Shown piece by piece: positions 9,287 to 18,170 of a DNA stretch of 64,000 nt (position 1 is the first letter of the stretch; the number at the start of each line of letters is the position of its first letter). A model generated the notes under the pieces. That model searched no databases and was not told where the DNA came from. It saw nothing but the letters and a program-made list of their open reading frames with translations. Made by a program: the position numbers and the translations under genes. Origin of the DNA: Cerina litoralis (GTDB lineage Bacteria > Bacteroidota > Bacteroidia > Flavobacteriales > Flavobacteriaceae); NCBI GenBank assembly GCA_022008415.1, contig JAIRBC010000010.1, forward strand, positions 107,176 to 171,175, written 5' to 3'.

Positions 9287-10291
9287 ATGCCAAAAATAGC
9301 GATCGTCATACTCAATTGGAACGGGGAAGCCCTGTTAAGGGAATACCTGCCATCTGTCCTAGAAAATTCCGGCGATGCCGACATCTATGTTGCGGACAAC
9401 GCCTCGTCCGATGATTCCGTGGCGTTTGTAAGAACCACCTATCCATCCATAAAAATTATCCAGAACCCGATCAACGGTGGATTTTCAAAAGGATATAACG
9501 ATGCCCTAAAATCGGTGGAAGCAGATATCTTTTGCCTGTTAAACTCCGATGTAGAAGTCACCAAAGATTGGTTGGGGCCTATCATAAAAGCTTTTTCCAA
9601 TTTTCCGCAAACCGCCATTATCCAGCCCAAAATCCTTGACCTGAAACGCAGGGATTATTTTGAGTACGCCGGTGCAGCCGGAGGATTTATCGATCAACTG
9701 GGCTACCCCTTCTGTCGAGGGCGTATTTTTCAAGCCTTGGAAAAGGACCATGGCCAGTACGACGATATCACTGAAATCTTTTGGGCCACGGGGGCCTGTA
9801 TGTTTATCAAAAGTGATGTTTTTAGGATCCTGGGTGGCTTTGACGAAGATTATTTTGCCCATCAGGAAGAGGTAGACCTTTGTTGGAGGGCACAAAACCA
9901 TGGGTATAAGGTTCATTATGTAGGGACTTCCCATGTGTTTCACCTCGGCGGTTCCACGTTGAGCAACATGAACCCAAAAAAAACGTATCTCAATTTTAGG
10001 AATTCGCTATATTCCATCACCAAAAACCTACCTCGAAAAAAGGCCTTTCCCATAATATTTATGCGATTGGTGCTGGATGCCATCGCCGGACTGCGATTTA
10101 TTTTTCAGCTAAAGGGGAACCATTGCTTTGCAATTGTAAGAGCGCATGCCAGTTTCTATAGAAATTTTAGTAAAATGTACCACAAGCGCGAAAAAGCTAA
10201 TTTTATGCTAAAGTACTACGCTACAAAATCCATCGTTTGGTCCCATTTCGTAAATCATATCAAGAAATTTAACATTTTAGTAAAAGATTAA
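9287..10291 (+). CDS. Family 2 glycosyltransferase (rhamnosyltransferase-like)
   Basis: GT-A fold inverting glycosyltransferase of 334 residues. It begins with the nucleotide-sugar fold AIVILNWNG, has DNAS at 37-40, NGGFSKGYN at 63-71, the metal-binding NSDVE (DxD equivalent) at 86-90, and HQEEVDLCWR near 193-202 with the acidic catalytic pair. The pattern matches WbbL/rhamnosyl-like GT2 enzymes acting on cell-surface polysaccharide. No other polysaccharide genes are adjacent. A small hairpin (stems GGCCG/CGGCC at 9260-9278) sits 8 bases before the ATG. Donor and acceptor are unknown. Confidence 0.88.
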   Translation: MPKIAIVILNWNGEALLREYLPSVLENSGDADIYVADNASSDDSVAFVRTTYPSIKIIQNPINGGFSKGYNDALKSVEADIFCLLNSDVEVTKDWLGPIIKAFSNFPQTAIIQPKILDLKRRDYFEYAGAAGGFIDQLGYPFCRGRIFQALEKDHGQYDDITEIFWATGACMFIKSDVFRILGGFDEDYFAHQEEVDLCWRAQNHGYKVHYVGTSHVFHLGGSTLSNMNPKKTYLNFRNSLYSITKNLPRKKAFPIIFMRLVLDAIAGLRFIFQLKGNHCFAIVRAHASFYRNFSKMYHKREKANFMLKYYATKSIVWSHFVNHIKKFNILVKD

Positions 10292-10324
10292 CTAATTTAC
10301 GCTCTAAGAGCATTACATTTTGGC

Positions 10325-10332
10325 TAATTTTG
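10325..10332 (+). promoter_or_regulatory. Putative -7 promoter box for the OmpA-type lipoprotein
   Basis: TAATTTTG matches TAnnTTTG 45 bases before the ATG at 10378. No good TTG lies 19-21 bases upstream, so only the -7 half is supported. Confidence 0.35.
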
Positions 10333-10377
10333 CCTGCGAATAACGAACAGTTTATAATAAATTATTTAAATACGATT

Positions 10378-11238
10378 ATGAAGAAAATTATTTTAGGATG
10401 TTTGGGGGCTGCCCTGTTGTTGTCCTCATGCGTATCGCAAAAAAAATATGCAGATTTAGAGTCTAAACAAAAACAGACTCAGGATTTGTTGAATTCAGCA
10501 ACGGTAAAATTAAACGATTGTTTAGCGGAGAAAGCGATGAACGATTCCAGACTAAAAGCACTGGAGGATCAGAACAATTTCCTGAAGGCCAACAATCAGG
10601 AGCTTATCAATAATATGGGCAACCTAACCACCCTTACTTCCAAAGGTGCGGAGAACTTGGAGAAATCTTTGGAAAGCCTTCAAGAAAAAGACCTCACCAT
10701 AAGAAAGTTACAGAATGCCATAACCAGAAGGGATTCCGTAAACCTATCCTTGGTACAAAGTTTAAAGGGAGTTCTTGGAAATTTGGACGACACCGATATC
10801 GAAATCAGTGTTGAGAAGGGTGTAGTATTTGTTTCCATTTCCGATAAGTTATTGTTTAGCAGCGGTAGCTATAACGTAACAAGCCGTGCCAAAGAAGTTT
10901 TGGGCAAGGTAGCCAAGGTGGTTAACAACAAGCCCGATTTTGAATTTATGGTGGAAGGCCATACCGATAATGTTCCCTATAGAAAAGGGGTCTTGTTGGA
11001 CAACTGGGACTTGAGCGTAAAACGCGCTACCTCTATCGTAAGGATACTCCAAAACGATTACGGCGTAGATCCCAAGCGCATGACCGCCGCGGGTAGAAGC
11101 GAGTATATTCCATTGGCTCCCAATGACAACGCCGCCGACCGGGCGAAAAACAGAAGAACGCGTATCGTGGTACTTCCAAAGATCGATCAGTTCTACAGTA
11201 TGATCGAAGAGGGTATGAAAGATCCTAAAATAAACTAA
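10378..11238 (+). CDS. OmpA/MotB-domain lipoprotein with coiled-coil stalk
   Basis: Outer-membrane lipoprotein of 286 residues that probably anchors the envelope to peptidoglycan. The ATG at 10378 gives a signal peptide with lipobox LSSC (Cys18); the longer frame to 10330 lacks this arrangement. Residues 20-125 are charged and coiled-coil-like. The C-terminal domain (about 150-275) has the OmpA-like peptidoglycan-binding pattern VEGHTDNVPYRKG ... NWDLSVKRATSIVRIL ... AADRAKNRRTRIVVLP. A strong hairpin terminator follows and is shared with the convergent tsaC-type gene. A diverged paralogue lies at 18733. Confidence 0.9.
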   Translation: MKKIILGCLGAALLLSSCVSQKKYADLESKQKQTQDLLNSATVKLNDCLAEKAMNDSRLKALEDQNNFLKANNQELINNMGNLTTLTSKGAENLEKSLESLQEKDLTIRKLQNAITRRDSVNLSLVQSLKGVLGNLDDTDIEISVEKGVVFVSISDKLLFSSGSYNVTSRAKEVLGKVAKVVNNKPDFEFMVEGHTDNVPYRKGVLLDNWDLSVKRATSIVRILQNDYGVDPKRMTAAGRSEYIPLAPNDNAADRAKNRRTRIVVLPKIDQFYSMIEEGMKDPKIN

Positions 11239-11256
11239 TACGACGACCGAGATAAG

Positions 11257-11290
11257 AAAAGCCCCGACAGTAATTGTCGGGGCTTTTTTT
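11257..11290. terminator. Rho-independent, bidirectional terminator
   Basis: Perfect 9-bp stem GCCCCGACA (11261-11269) / TGTCGGGGC (11275-11283) with a 5-base loop, followed by seven T and preceded by four A. It lies between two convergent genes and can stop both. Confidence 0.88.
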
Positions 11291-11308
11291 GTACCGGATA
11301 TTCACTGC

Positions 11309-11929
11309 CTATAAAATATCGAGGCTTCCCTTGCCCTCCCTAATGACAATGGGCTCTAGTCCCGAAAGGTCTATTACGGTAGATGCTACGTTATCACCAT
11401 ACCCTCCATCGATTACCAAATCTACCAATTTTTCCCATTTTTCGAAAATAAGTTCCGGGTCGGTGGTGTATTCCAATAGCTCGTCCTCATCGTGGATGGA
11501 TGTCGAAACGATCGGATTTCCCAGTTCGGCCACCAAAGTACGCGCTACCGCATTGTCCGGGACTCTGATCCCGACGGTCTTTTTCTTCTTAAATTCCTTT
11601 GGCAGGCTATTGTTCCCTGGCAGGATAAAAGTATAGGGGCCCGGCAGTGCCCGCTTTAATATTTTAAAGGTACGGGTATCTATTTGCCGTACGTAGTCGG
11701 ATAGGTTGCTGAGGTCCGCGCAAATAAAGGACCAATTGGCCTTGGCGAGCTTAATTCCCTTAATCCTTGCGATCCGCTCCAAAGCTTTGGTTTTGGTGAT
11801 ATCACAGCCCAAACCGTAGACCGTATCCGTGGGATAAATGACCAAACCTCCGCTTCGAAGAATATCTACGGCCTTTTTAATCTCTTTGGGATTGGGGTTT
11901 TCCGGATATATTTTAATAAACTCCGCCAT
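11309..11929 (-). CDS. tsaC: L-threonylcarbamoyladenylate synthase (YrdC/Sua5 family)
   Basis: Makes threonylcarbamoyl-AMP from threonine, bicarbonate and ATP, the first step of the universal t6A37 tRNA modification. The 206 residues consist of the YrdC domain only, without the C-terminal Sua5 domain. The nucleotide/threonine pocket is visible in GGLVIYPTDTVYGLGCD (28-44), LPGPYTFIL, VGIRVPDN and NPIVSTSIHDEDE. Some YrdC paralogues in Bacteroidota have other functions, so the exact role is slightly less certain than the fold. Its 3' end abuts the shared terminator. Confidence 0.87.
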   Translation of the reverse strand: MAEFIKIYPENPNPKEIKKAVDILRSGGLVIYPTDTVYGLGCDITKTKALERIARIKGIKLAKANWSFICADLSNLSDYVRQIDTRTFKILKRALPGPYTFILPGNNSLPKEFKKKKTVGIRVPDNAVARTLVAELGNPIVSTSIHDEDELLEYTTDPELIFEKWEKLVDLVIDGGYGDNVASTVIDLSGLEPIVIREGKGSLDIL

Positions 11930-11970
11930 ACCTTAAGTATTACTTTTGTGCTTTTGCTTAAATAAACTAG

Positions 11971-12144
11971 CCACCCGCCATTCTTTATTATGGGGCACAA
12001 GATCCACTGATCCACGTTTCCCAAGGGTCTATCCTTAACGCCGAGCTGCAAGAACTGGATGTTCCTCACGAATACACCTTTTATAGCAACGGAGGAAACG
12101 GCTGAATCGGTCTGGATCTCTTGGATAACTCGATTAAATCATAG
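11971..12144 (+). pseudogene. Decayed C-terminal remnant of an alpha/beta hydrolase (esterase/prolyl-oligopeptidase-like)
   Basis: Conceptual translation from 11971 reads PAILYYGAQDPLIHVSQG, then NAELQELDVPHEYTFYSNGGNG, a TGA at 12103, and then IGLDLLDNSIK before TAG at 12142. This matches the end of esterase-type alpha/beta hydrolases: the Y-G-x-x-D-P-L-V strand carrying the catalytic Asp, a G-V-P-H-E-Y helix-strand, and the G-H-G motif where the catalytic His is replaced by Asn (GGNG). There is no upstream start because of a TAG at 11968, and an internal stop is present. It is therefore a gene relic wedged between the tsaC-type gene and the haem lipoprotein. Confidence 0.6.
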
Positions 12145-12174
12145 ACGTTTATCGATACGTATTATTAACAGCCT

Positions 12175-15100
12175 TTACTTCATATTCGCCAAGAACTCTA
12201 CCATATCCCGAATCTCCCGTTTGGACATAACGTCGCCCACCGGAGGCATACTGGACGGGATATTGGTGCGTTTTACTATTCTGGCCATTGGAACCTCCAA
12301 TGGCTCGGCCTGCGACGTTTGAAGGATCAATTCGTCCTTGTGCTCTTCCAGCAGGATACCGGTCACTTTTTGTCCGTCCTTGAGCTCCAAGGAAACGGAT
12401 CCATAACCCGGGGACAATCGGGCACTGGGCTCTATCAATGCCTGTAATATTTGTTCCCGGCTCAATATAGAACCAATATGCTGCAACGGAGGCCCTACGG
12501 TACCTCCTTGTCCGTTAATGGAATGGCAGCGCGCACATTGACCCGCACTGTTATTCATAAAGTAGATCCATCCGTTTCGACCGTTTCCACCATAAAGCGT
12601 TTCCTTGTATGCATCTACCGTTGTTCCTTTCTTCTCCAAGGGGGCCAACTTGGCGATCAAAGCCTCCGATTTAGTAGCATTCACCGCCTCCATAAGATCC
12701 AAGGTCACGTCCGGCGACAGCTTACCTTGGGTCCATTGATCGATAAGTCCTTCCAATACAGACGCGCTTTTTTCAATCGGCAATGTACCCAAAACATGGA
12801 GTACTTCTTGCTGCTCCCTAGTGCTTCCGGTCTTAAAAATCGGGTCGACAACGGCAGGCAGTTTTTCTTTGGGAATGTCCAGATTACTGATAAAGCTCAC
12901 CGCTGTGGTACGCACTTCTTGATCCTTGTCTCCCATTCCTTGTCTCACCAAAGTTTCCATATCCTTGTAGTTTAGTTTTCCCAAGGCGGTGAGCATTGCC
13001 GATCTTACATCCGGGTTTGTGTCCGAAGAAAATAGGTGGGCCAAATCGGAATTGTAATCGGAAATGCCGAGGTTGCCCAGCATCTCGGCAATAGCGACCA
13101 AGACCTCCGGGTCTTTTTCCCGTAGAAAATTTTTCATATTTGCCTTTACCTGGGCAACTACCCCACTGGCATCCCGTTTTATTTCTCCTCTATATCTTCC
13201 GTCTACCCTATCCAATGGGGAAGGATTTGCCCATGTGCCCAAAGTGGCCAACGCTTCTGCCCTTAGCTTCGTAGGGACGTCCTTACGGTTGGCAAAAGCG
13301 ATAAGTAGGTTCATTTCCTTATCCCCTCCCACCCTTAGACTGGCATTGATGGCTCTTCTCATCAACGGTTCCGATATAAATTTATCTTGGCCCAATACGG
13401 CCGCCAATTGTGGCAGTGCGGGTTCAATGGACAGATCATCGTTAATGGCCCTGGCGGCCTCGGTTACAATGTATTCATCTTCGTCGTTTAAAAATTTGGC
13501 CACATTGGGATTTCCCAGTTTCCTGAGTACCAAAACCGCTGCCAATCGCAAGGTCTTGTTCGGGTTTTCCGTCAAGGCGATAATGGGGTCTACCTCCCCA
13601 ATACGCGATAAGGCCAATACCCCTGCATATCTCAGATAAAGATCCTTGCCATTGTTTTTTTCCAACATGGTCAATAATGGGGTAACCGCTTCCTTAAACT
13701 TAATTCGCCCCAAGGCCTGGGCAGCAAAAAACTGTACACGGGCGTTGTTATTCTCCAATAATGGAATAAGTTGAGTGCCGGCTTGGTCGTATTTTACGTC
13801 CCCGATTACTCTTTCCGCTTGTGCTATAATCTCGGGGTCTACGTCTTGGAGCAAGGGTATAATATTCTCCGCATAAGCGATGTCACGGGCGGCCAATTGG
13901 CCCAAGCCCCAAATACCATGTATGCGTGCCAGTTGATTTTGTCTTTGTTCGATGGCCTTCTTAAAAGCTTCGCCTCCCTTCTTTCCACGCTTTACCAACT
14001 CAAATTGGGCTTTTTGGCGTATGCGCATATCAACGTAAAAAAGTAGGTTGTACAATGCATCAACGGATTGTTCACCGTAATCTAGTTGCATTAGGCTTTT
14101 CGTTTTAGACCGTTCCGCTGCTAAGTCGTTATCCGCTGCGTCTACGTCCAATTTCCATACCCTACCGTAATTTTTGGTATTCCACCCATTGATCCAATCG
14201 GCCACATAAAGTGCCCCATCCGGGCCAAAACGGATTCCCGTAGGCAGAATACCACTTAAAACATCTTTTTCCTTGTCTAGCGCAAATGATGCCCCATCTG
14301 GTTTTAACGTGAAGTTCCAAATATGGGAACGGGTGGGGTTGCCGACAAACTCAACGAGGAAAAAGCTATTTTTCCATTTAGAACCCAAAGCGGTACCCGG
14401 GTTATAGACCATACCGGTTGGCCCGTTATGGTAGTTCCTGATGGGAGGAATAAAATAGGCGGCTTGCCCGTCCCAACGGGGACTGTACATGTTTTCGTCC
14501 ATCCATACATTGTACCCGTTGTTCTTTGGGTCTGTATATTTTCCATATTGCCAATTGGCCCTCCATCCCGCATCCGAACCCTCTACGATATAGACCAACC
14601 GCTCACTCTCCCCCGGATGATCGCCATCATTGTCCGAACTTATTATATTGCCATATTCGTCAAAAACAAATTCATGGGTGTTCCTAAGCCCGTGTGCGAA
14701 AACTTCAAAATTGCTGCCATCGGGATTAGATCTCACGATTACCCCTTCATTGGGGTATTCATAGGTACTTCCGTCCAAGGCGGTGAGATTTGCGCCGATA
14801 TCCCCAATCCCCCAATAGATTTTGCCATCCGGGCCCTCTATGGCACCGGACATGCCGTGGCCGCCGAAACCAATATGGACGGCAAATCCATGGGCAATCG
14901 AAGTTTTGTCTTCCAATACCCCGTCCCCGTTCTTATCTTTTAAACGCCACATATCTGGACCCGCCCCCAAGAAAACATCATTTTTCCTTACCAGTAAGGC
15001 CCCTGCGACATCGGTTACTTCGTCGTGCAGGTCGTTAAAAATCCGGGAAGCCTTATCCGCATGACCATCAGCGTCGGTATCTTCGAGCTTCCAGATCTCT

Positions 15101-15555
15101 TCCCGCTCTACGGTAAGGTCTTTCCAGTCGTGTATCCCGTCCCCGTTTAGGTCTTTTAACCATTGGTTCTCCTCGCTTCTTTCTGGGGCGAAGGTTTTAT
15201 GCAGGAAAGCCCTTCGTTCCTCAACGGATTTTAAACCGATAGATTCGGTCATCCAATCCTGATGTCCACGAATATCGAACTCCGAATTCTTTTGCCGATT
15301 GGTCCTGGTAAGAAAGACATCTCCCTGATCGTCGATAGACAAGGCAATCGGATCTGGTGCCAAGGAATCCGATGCCCAGAGAGACAATGTTAATCCATCC
15401 GCAACCTTGGCGGCCGTATTTTGACGAATTTCGTTTGACCTTTGGACCACGTTTACGGTGTCCCTTTTTACCAATGGGGTTTCGGTCGGTATTTTCGGCT
15501 CGGTGGAACACGCTACTGTAAGAAGCGCAATGCCCAATAAATGTATTTTTTGCAT
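12175..15555 (-). CDS. PVC-type propeller / HEAT-repeat lipoprotein with C-terminal c-type haem site
   Basis: Exported lipoprotein of 1126 residues. The signal peptide ends in lipobox TVAC (Cys16). Residues about 50-480 form a glucose/sorbosone-dehydrogenase-like propeller of the PVC-type 'membrane-bound dehydrogenase' family, with many D-x-D-G-D loops (DLNGDG, DTDADGHAD, DKNGDG) that probably bind calcium. Residues about 500-960 are HEAT-like helical repeats. Near residue 1005 a CARCH motif begins a cytochrome c domain that runs to the end (GPPLQHIG, then SSMPPVG supplying the axial Met). The propeller substrate is unknown; in this group sugars or sugar derivatives are suspected. The gene is monocistronic, with a -7 box 50 bases upstream. 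Confidence 0.85.
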   Translation of the reverse strand: MQKIHLLGIALLTVACSTEPKIPTETPLVKRDTVNVVQRSNEIRQNTAAKVADGLTLSLWASDSLAPDPIALSIDDQGDVFLTRTNRQKNSEFDIRGHQDWMTESIGLKSVEERRAFLHKTFAPERSEENQWLKDLNGDGIHDWKDLTVEREEIWKLEDTDADGHADKASRIFNDLHDEVTDVAGALLVRKNDVFLGAGPDMWRLKDKNGDGVLEDKTSIAHGFAVHIGFGGHGMSGAIEGPDGKIYWGIGDIGANLTALDGSTYEYPNEGVIVRSNPDGSNFEVFAHGLRNTHEFVFDEYGNIISSDNDGDHPGESERLVYIVEGSDAGWRANWQYGKYTDPKNNGYNVWMDENMYSPRWDGQAAYFIPPIRNYHNGPTGMVYNPGTALGSKWKNSFFLVEFVGNPTRSHIWNFTLKPDGASFALDKEKDVLSGILPTGIRFGPDGALYVADWINGWNTKNYGRVWKLDVDAADNDLAAERSKTKSLMQLDYGEQSVDALYNLLFYVDMRIRQKAQFELVKRGKKGGEAFKKAIEQRQNQLARIHGIWGLGQLAARDIAYAENIIPLLQDVDPEIIAQAERVIGDVKYDQAGTQLIPLLENNNARVQFFAAQALGRIKFKEAVTPLLTMLEKNNGKDLYLRYAGVLALSRIGEVDPIIALTENPNKTLRLAAVLVLRKLGNPNVAKFLNDEDEYIVTEAARAINDDLSIEPALPQLAAVLGQDKFISEPLMRRAINASLRVGGDKEMNLLIAFANRKDVPTKLRAEALATLGTWANPSPLDRVDGRYRGEIKRDASGVVAQVKANMKNFLREKDPEVLVAIAEMLGNLGISDYNSDLAHLFSSDTNPDVRSAMLTALGKLNYKDMETLVRQGMGDKDQEVRTTAVSFISNLDIPKEKLPAVVDPIFKTGSTREQQEVLHVLGTLPIEKSASVLEGLIDQWTQGKLSPDVTLDLMEAVNATKSEALIAKLAPLEKKGTTVDAYKETLYGGNGRNGWIYFMNNSAGQCARCHSINGQGGTVGPPLQHIGSILSREQILQALIEPSARLSPGYGSVSLELKDGQKVTGILLEEHKDELILQTSQAEPLEVPMARIVKRTNIPSSMPPVGDVMSKREIRDMVEFLANMK

Positions 15556-15604
15556 AGGAATTTTAACTTGGATGGGGTTTGGTCATGAACTTGTCTAAAC
15601 TTTT

Positions 15605-15612
15605 CAAATATA
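15605..15612 (-). promoter_or_regulatory. Putative -7 promoter box for the haem/HEAT lipoprotein
   Basis: On the minus strand this reads TATATTTG, a perfect TAnnTTTG, 49 bases before the ATG. No clear -33 TTG is seen. Confidence 0.4.
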
Positions 15613-15830
15613 ATGATTAAATGTAATAATTACGGCTAAGGTGTAGACCGGCAAATACCTCCTTGAAAGGGTCATCGCCCTCTCTCCCCGCCCAAAAGGT
15701 AAGGGCAGGTCTTCTAGGAGGGATTTAAACCGTTGCTTTCAATTGGCAATTAGTCCTAAGGTGACATACCGATAAATGCTGATGGAGTTCCGGCAATCCG
15801 GCCAAAAACCATATTGTCCAATAATCGAAA

Positions 15831-18170
15831 TCAAGAAATCAACTCCAACTTGGCGAACCGCAGCAGTAATTTTTTGACATCTCCTTGATCAAATTGGATC
15901 TCGGCCTTTTTATCATTTCCGGCACCTTCAATCTTTAATACCTTCCCACGGCCAAATCGGGTATGGTTTACCAGGGACCCTTCCGCAAGGTTTGGATCTA
16001 CCGCGTTCTTGTTCCCAACGGGGGTCGCTAGTTGCGGTTTCAATTTGCGAAGTTTGCGCAATTGCTTCTCATTGGGCCTCAAATTACCCCGATGGCTATC
16101 GGGGGGCGGAGCTCCATTTCTTGGTTTTTCCTGTCGGAACCTACTTTTATCGACCTCCCCAAAAATATCGGAATCTATCAAGGGTTTAAAGCGATAATTT
16201 TCTACGGGGGTGAGGTTTTCCAGAAACTTTTCATCGATTTCCTCGATAAATCGGCTAGGTTCCGCATCTACCAATTTACCCCATCGATATCTGTTCTGAG
16301 CATAGGTAAGATAGGCCTGTCTCTCTGCACGGGTAAGTGCCACATAGAACAAGCGTCGTTCCTCCTCCAGTTCGCTCCGGGTGTTCATACTCATGGCCGA
16401 AGGAAAGAGATCCTCTTCCATGCCCACGATATATACATAAGGAAATTCCAGACCCTTGGCAAGGTGGATGGTCATCAACGCCACCCGGTCATCGTCTCCC
16501 GTATCCTTGTCCAGATCGGTGGCCAGGGCAACATCCTCCAAAAACTCGGAGATATTTCCCGTAGCGTCCGCGAGTTCCTTTTGCCCTTCCACAAAATCCT
16601 TGATTCCGTTTAGAAGTTCTTCGATATTCTCCATCTTGGCAATACCTTCCGGGGTACCATCCTTTTTAAACTCCAACAAAATTCCTGTTTTTTTGGCCAC
16701 ATGTTCGGAAAGCGTGAAGGCATCGGCCCCTTCGTTCATGATCTGAAAGCTTTTGATCATGGTTACAAAATCCTCCAACTTACGTTTGGTACCCGAATTT
16801 ATCTTCAAATCGATCTTATCCAAGTTTTCCATCACTTCAAAAATAGAACGGCCATAGTGGTTGGCGGCAACAACAAGCCTATCCACGGTTGTCTGTCCTA
16901 TTCCACGGGTGGGAAAATTAATGACCCGCTTTAAGGCTTCTTCATCCTTAGGATTGATGACCAGTCGCAGGTACGAAAGTATATCTTTGATCTCTTTGCG
17001 CTGGTAAAACGAAAGCCCACCGTAGATTCGATAAGGAATATCCCTTTTCCTAAGGGCATCCTCAATGGCCCTAGATTGGGAGTTGGTGCGGTAAAGTACG
17101 GCAAAATTACCGTTGGGCAATTGATGCTGCATCCGGTTTTCAAAAATGGATCCCGCCACAAATCGGCCTTCCTCGGCATCGGTAATGCTACGGTGCAATT
17201 TTATTGCTGGCCCATCCTCATTTGAGGTCCACACCACCTTTTCTAATTGGTTCTTGTTTTTAGCAATGATAGAATTGGCAGCGTTTACTATATTCTTTGT
17301 GGATCTATAATTCTGTTCCAATCGGTACATACCCACCTGGTCGTAATCTCGCTGAAAATTGAGAATATTGTCGATATTGGCCCCACGGAAAGAATAAATA
17401 CTCTGGGCATCATCACCCACAACGCAGATATTTTGGTACCGGTCGGAAAGTGCCTTGACGATCAGGTACTGGGAGTGGTTCGTGTCTTGGTACTCGTCTA
17501 CCAAAATATACCGAAACCGATCTTGGTATTTCGCCAATACCTCTGGAAACCGTGTCAGTAATTCATTGGTCCGCAACAACAGGTCATCAAAATCCATGGC
17601 CCCGGCCTTAAAACAGCGATCCACGTAATTTTGGTAGATTTCCCCCATCCTGGGTCTTTTTGCCATGGCATCTGCCTCGACCAATTCGGGGTTGTTCATA
17701 TAAGCCTTAACGGTGATCAAGCTATTTTTATAGGACGAAATACGGTTCTGTACCTGTTTGTATTTATAAATATCCTTGTCTAGCCCCATTTCCTTAATGA
17801 TGGAGGCGATAAGGCGTTGGGAATCCTGGGTATCGTAAATCGTGAAATTGCTGGGATAACCCAGCTTGTTGCCATCAAAGCGCAACAGTTTGGCAAAAAC
17901 GGAGTGAAAGGTTCCCATCCAGAGATTTTTGGCCTCGGAACTACCCACGATATCGGCAATACGCTTCTTCATCTCCCGTGCAGCCTTGTTGGTAAAAGTA
18001 AGGGCCAGAATATTAAAGGCATCTACCCCCTGGTCCATCAGGTAGGCAATACGGTAGGTAAGCACCCGGGTCTTACCCGAACCCGCTCCCGCGATCACCA
18101 TAAGAGGACCGTCTTTATGCAGTACAGGAGCCTTTTGGGCCTCATTGAGTTCTTTTAAGTACTTTTTCAT
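15831..18170 (-). CDS. UvrD/PcrA-type superfamily 1 DNA helicase
   Basis: ATP-dependent 3'-5' DNA helicase of 779 residues acting in repair and removal of protein roadblocks. The start at 18170 gives MKKYLKELNEAQKAPV, the usual UvrD/PcrA N-terminus with the Q-motif; the frame could extend to 18203 but without homology support. Motif I AGAGSGKT at 27-34, motif II VDEYQDTN near 222, motif III GDDAQSIYSFRG, motif VI LFYVALTRAE and a C-terminal Tudor-like region (GSLVNHTRFGRGKVLKIEG) are all present. A basic linker precedes that last domain. It is not clear whether pcrA or uvrD is the better name in this phylum. Confidence 0.93.
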   Translation of the reverse strand: MKKYLKELNEAQKAPVLHKDGPLMVIAGAGSGKTRVLTYRIAYLMDQGVDAFNILALTFTNKAAREMKKRIADIVGSSEAKNLWMGTFHSVFAKLLRFDGNKLGYPSNFTIYDTQDSQRLIASIIKEMGLDKDIYKYKQVQNRISSYKNSLITVKAYMNNPELVEADAMAKRPRMGEIYQNYVDRCFKAGAMDFDDLLLRTNELLTRFPEVLAKYQDRFRYILVDEYQDTNHSQYLIVKALSDRYQNICVVGDDAQSIYSFRGANIDNILNFQRDYDQVGMYRLEQNYRSTKNIVNAANSIIAKNKNQLEKVVWTSNEDGPAIKLHRSITDAEEGRFVAGSIFENRMQHQLPNGNFAVLYRTNSQSRAIEDALRKRDIPYRIYGGLSFYQRKEIKDILSYLRLVINPKDEEALKRVINFPTRGIGQTTVDRLVVAANHYGRSIFEVMENLDKIDLKINSGTKRKLEDFVTMIKSFQIMNEGADAFTLSEHVAKKTGILLEFKKDGTPEGIAKMENIEELLNGIKDFVEGQKELADATGNISEFLEDVALATDLDKDTGDDDRVALMTIHLAKGLEFPYVYIVGMEEDLFPSAMSMNTRSELEEERRLFYVALTRAERQAYLTYAQNRYRWGKLVDAEPSRFIEEIDEKFLENLTPVENYRFKPLIDSDIFGEVDKSRFRQEKPRNGAPPPDSHRGNLRPNEKQLRKLRKLKPQLATPVGNKNAVDPNLAEGSLVNHTRFGRGKVLKIEGAGNDKKAEIQFDQGDVKKLLLRFAKLELIS

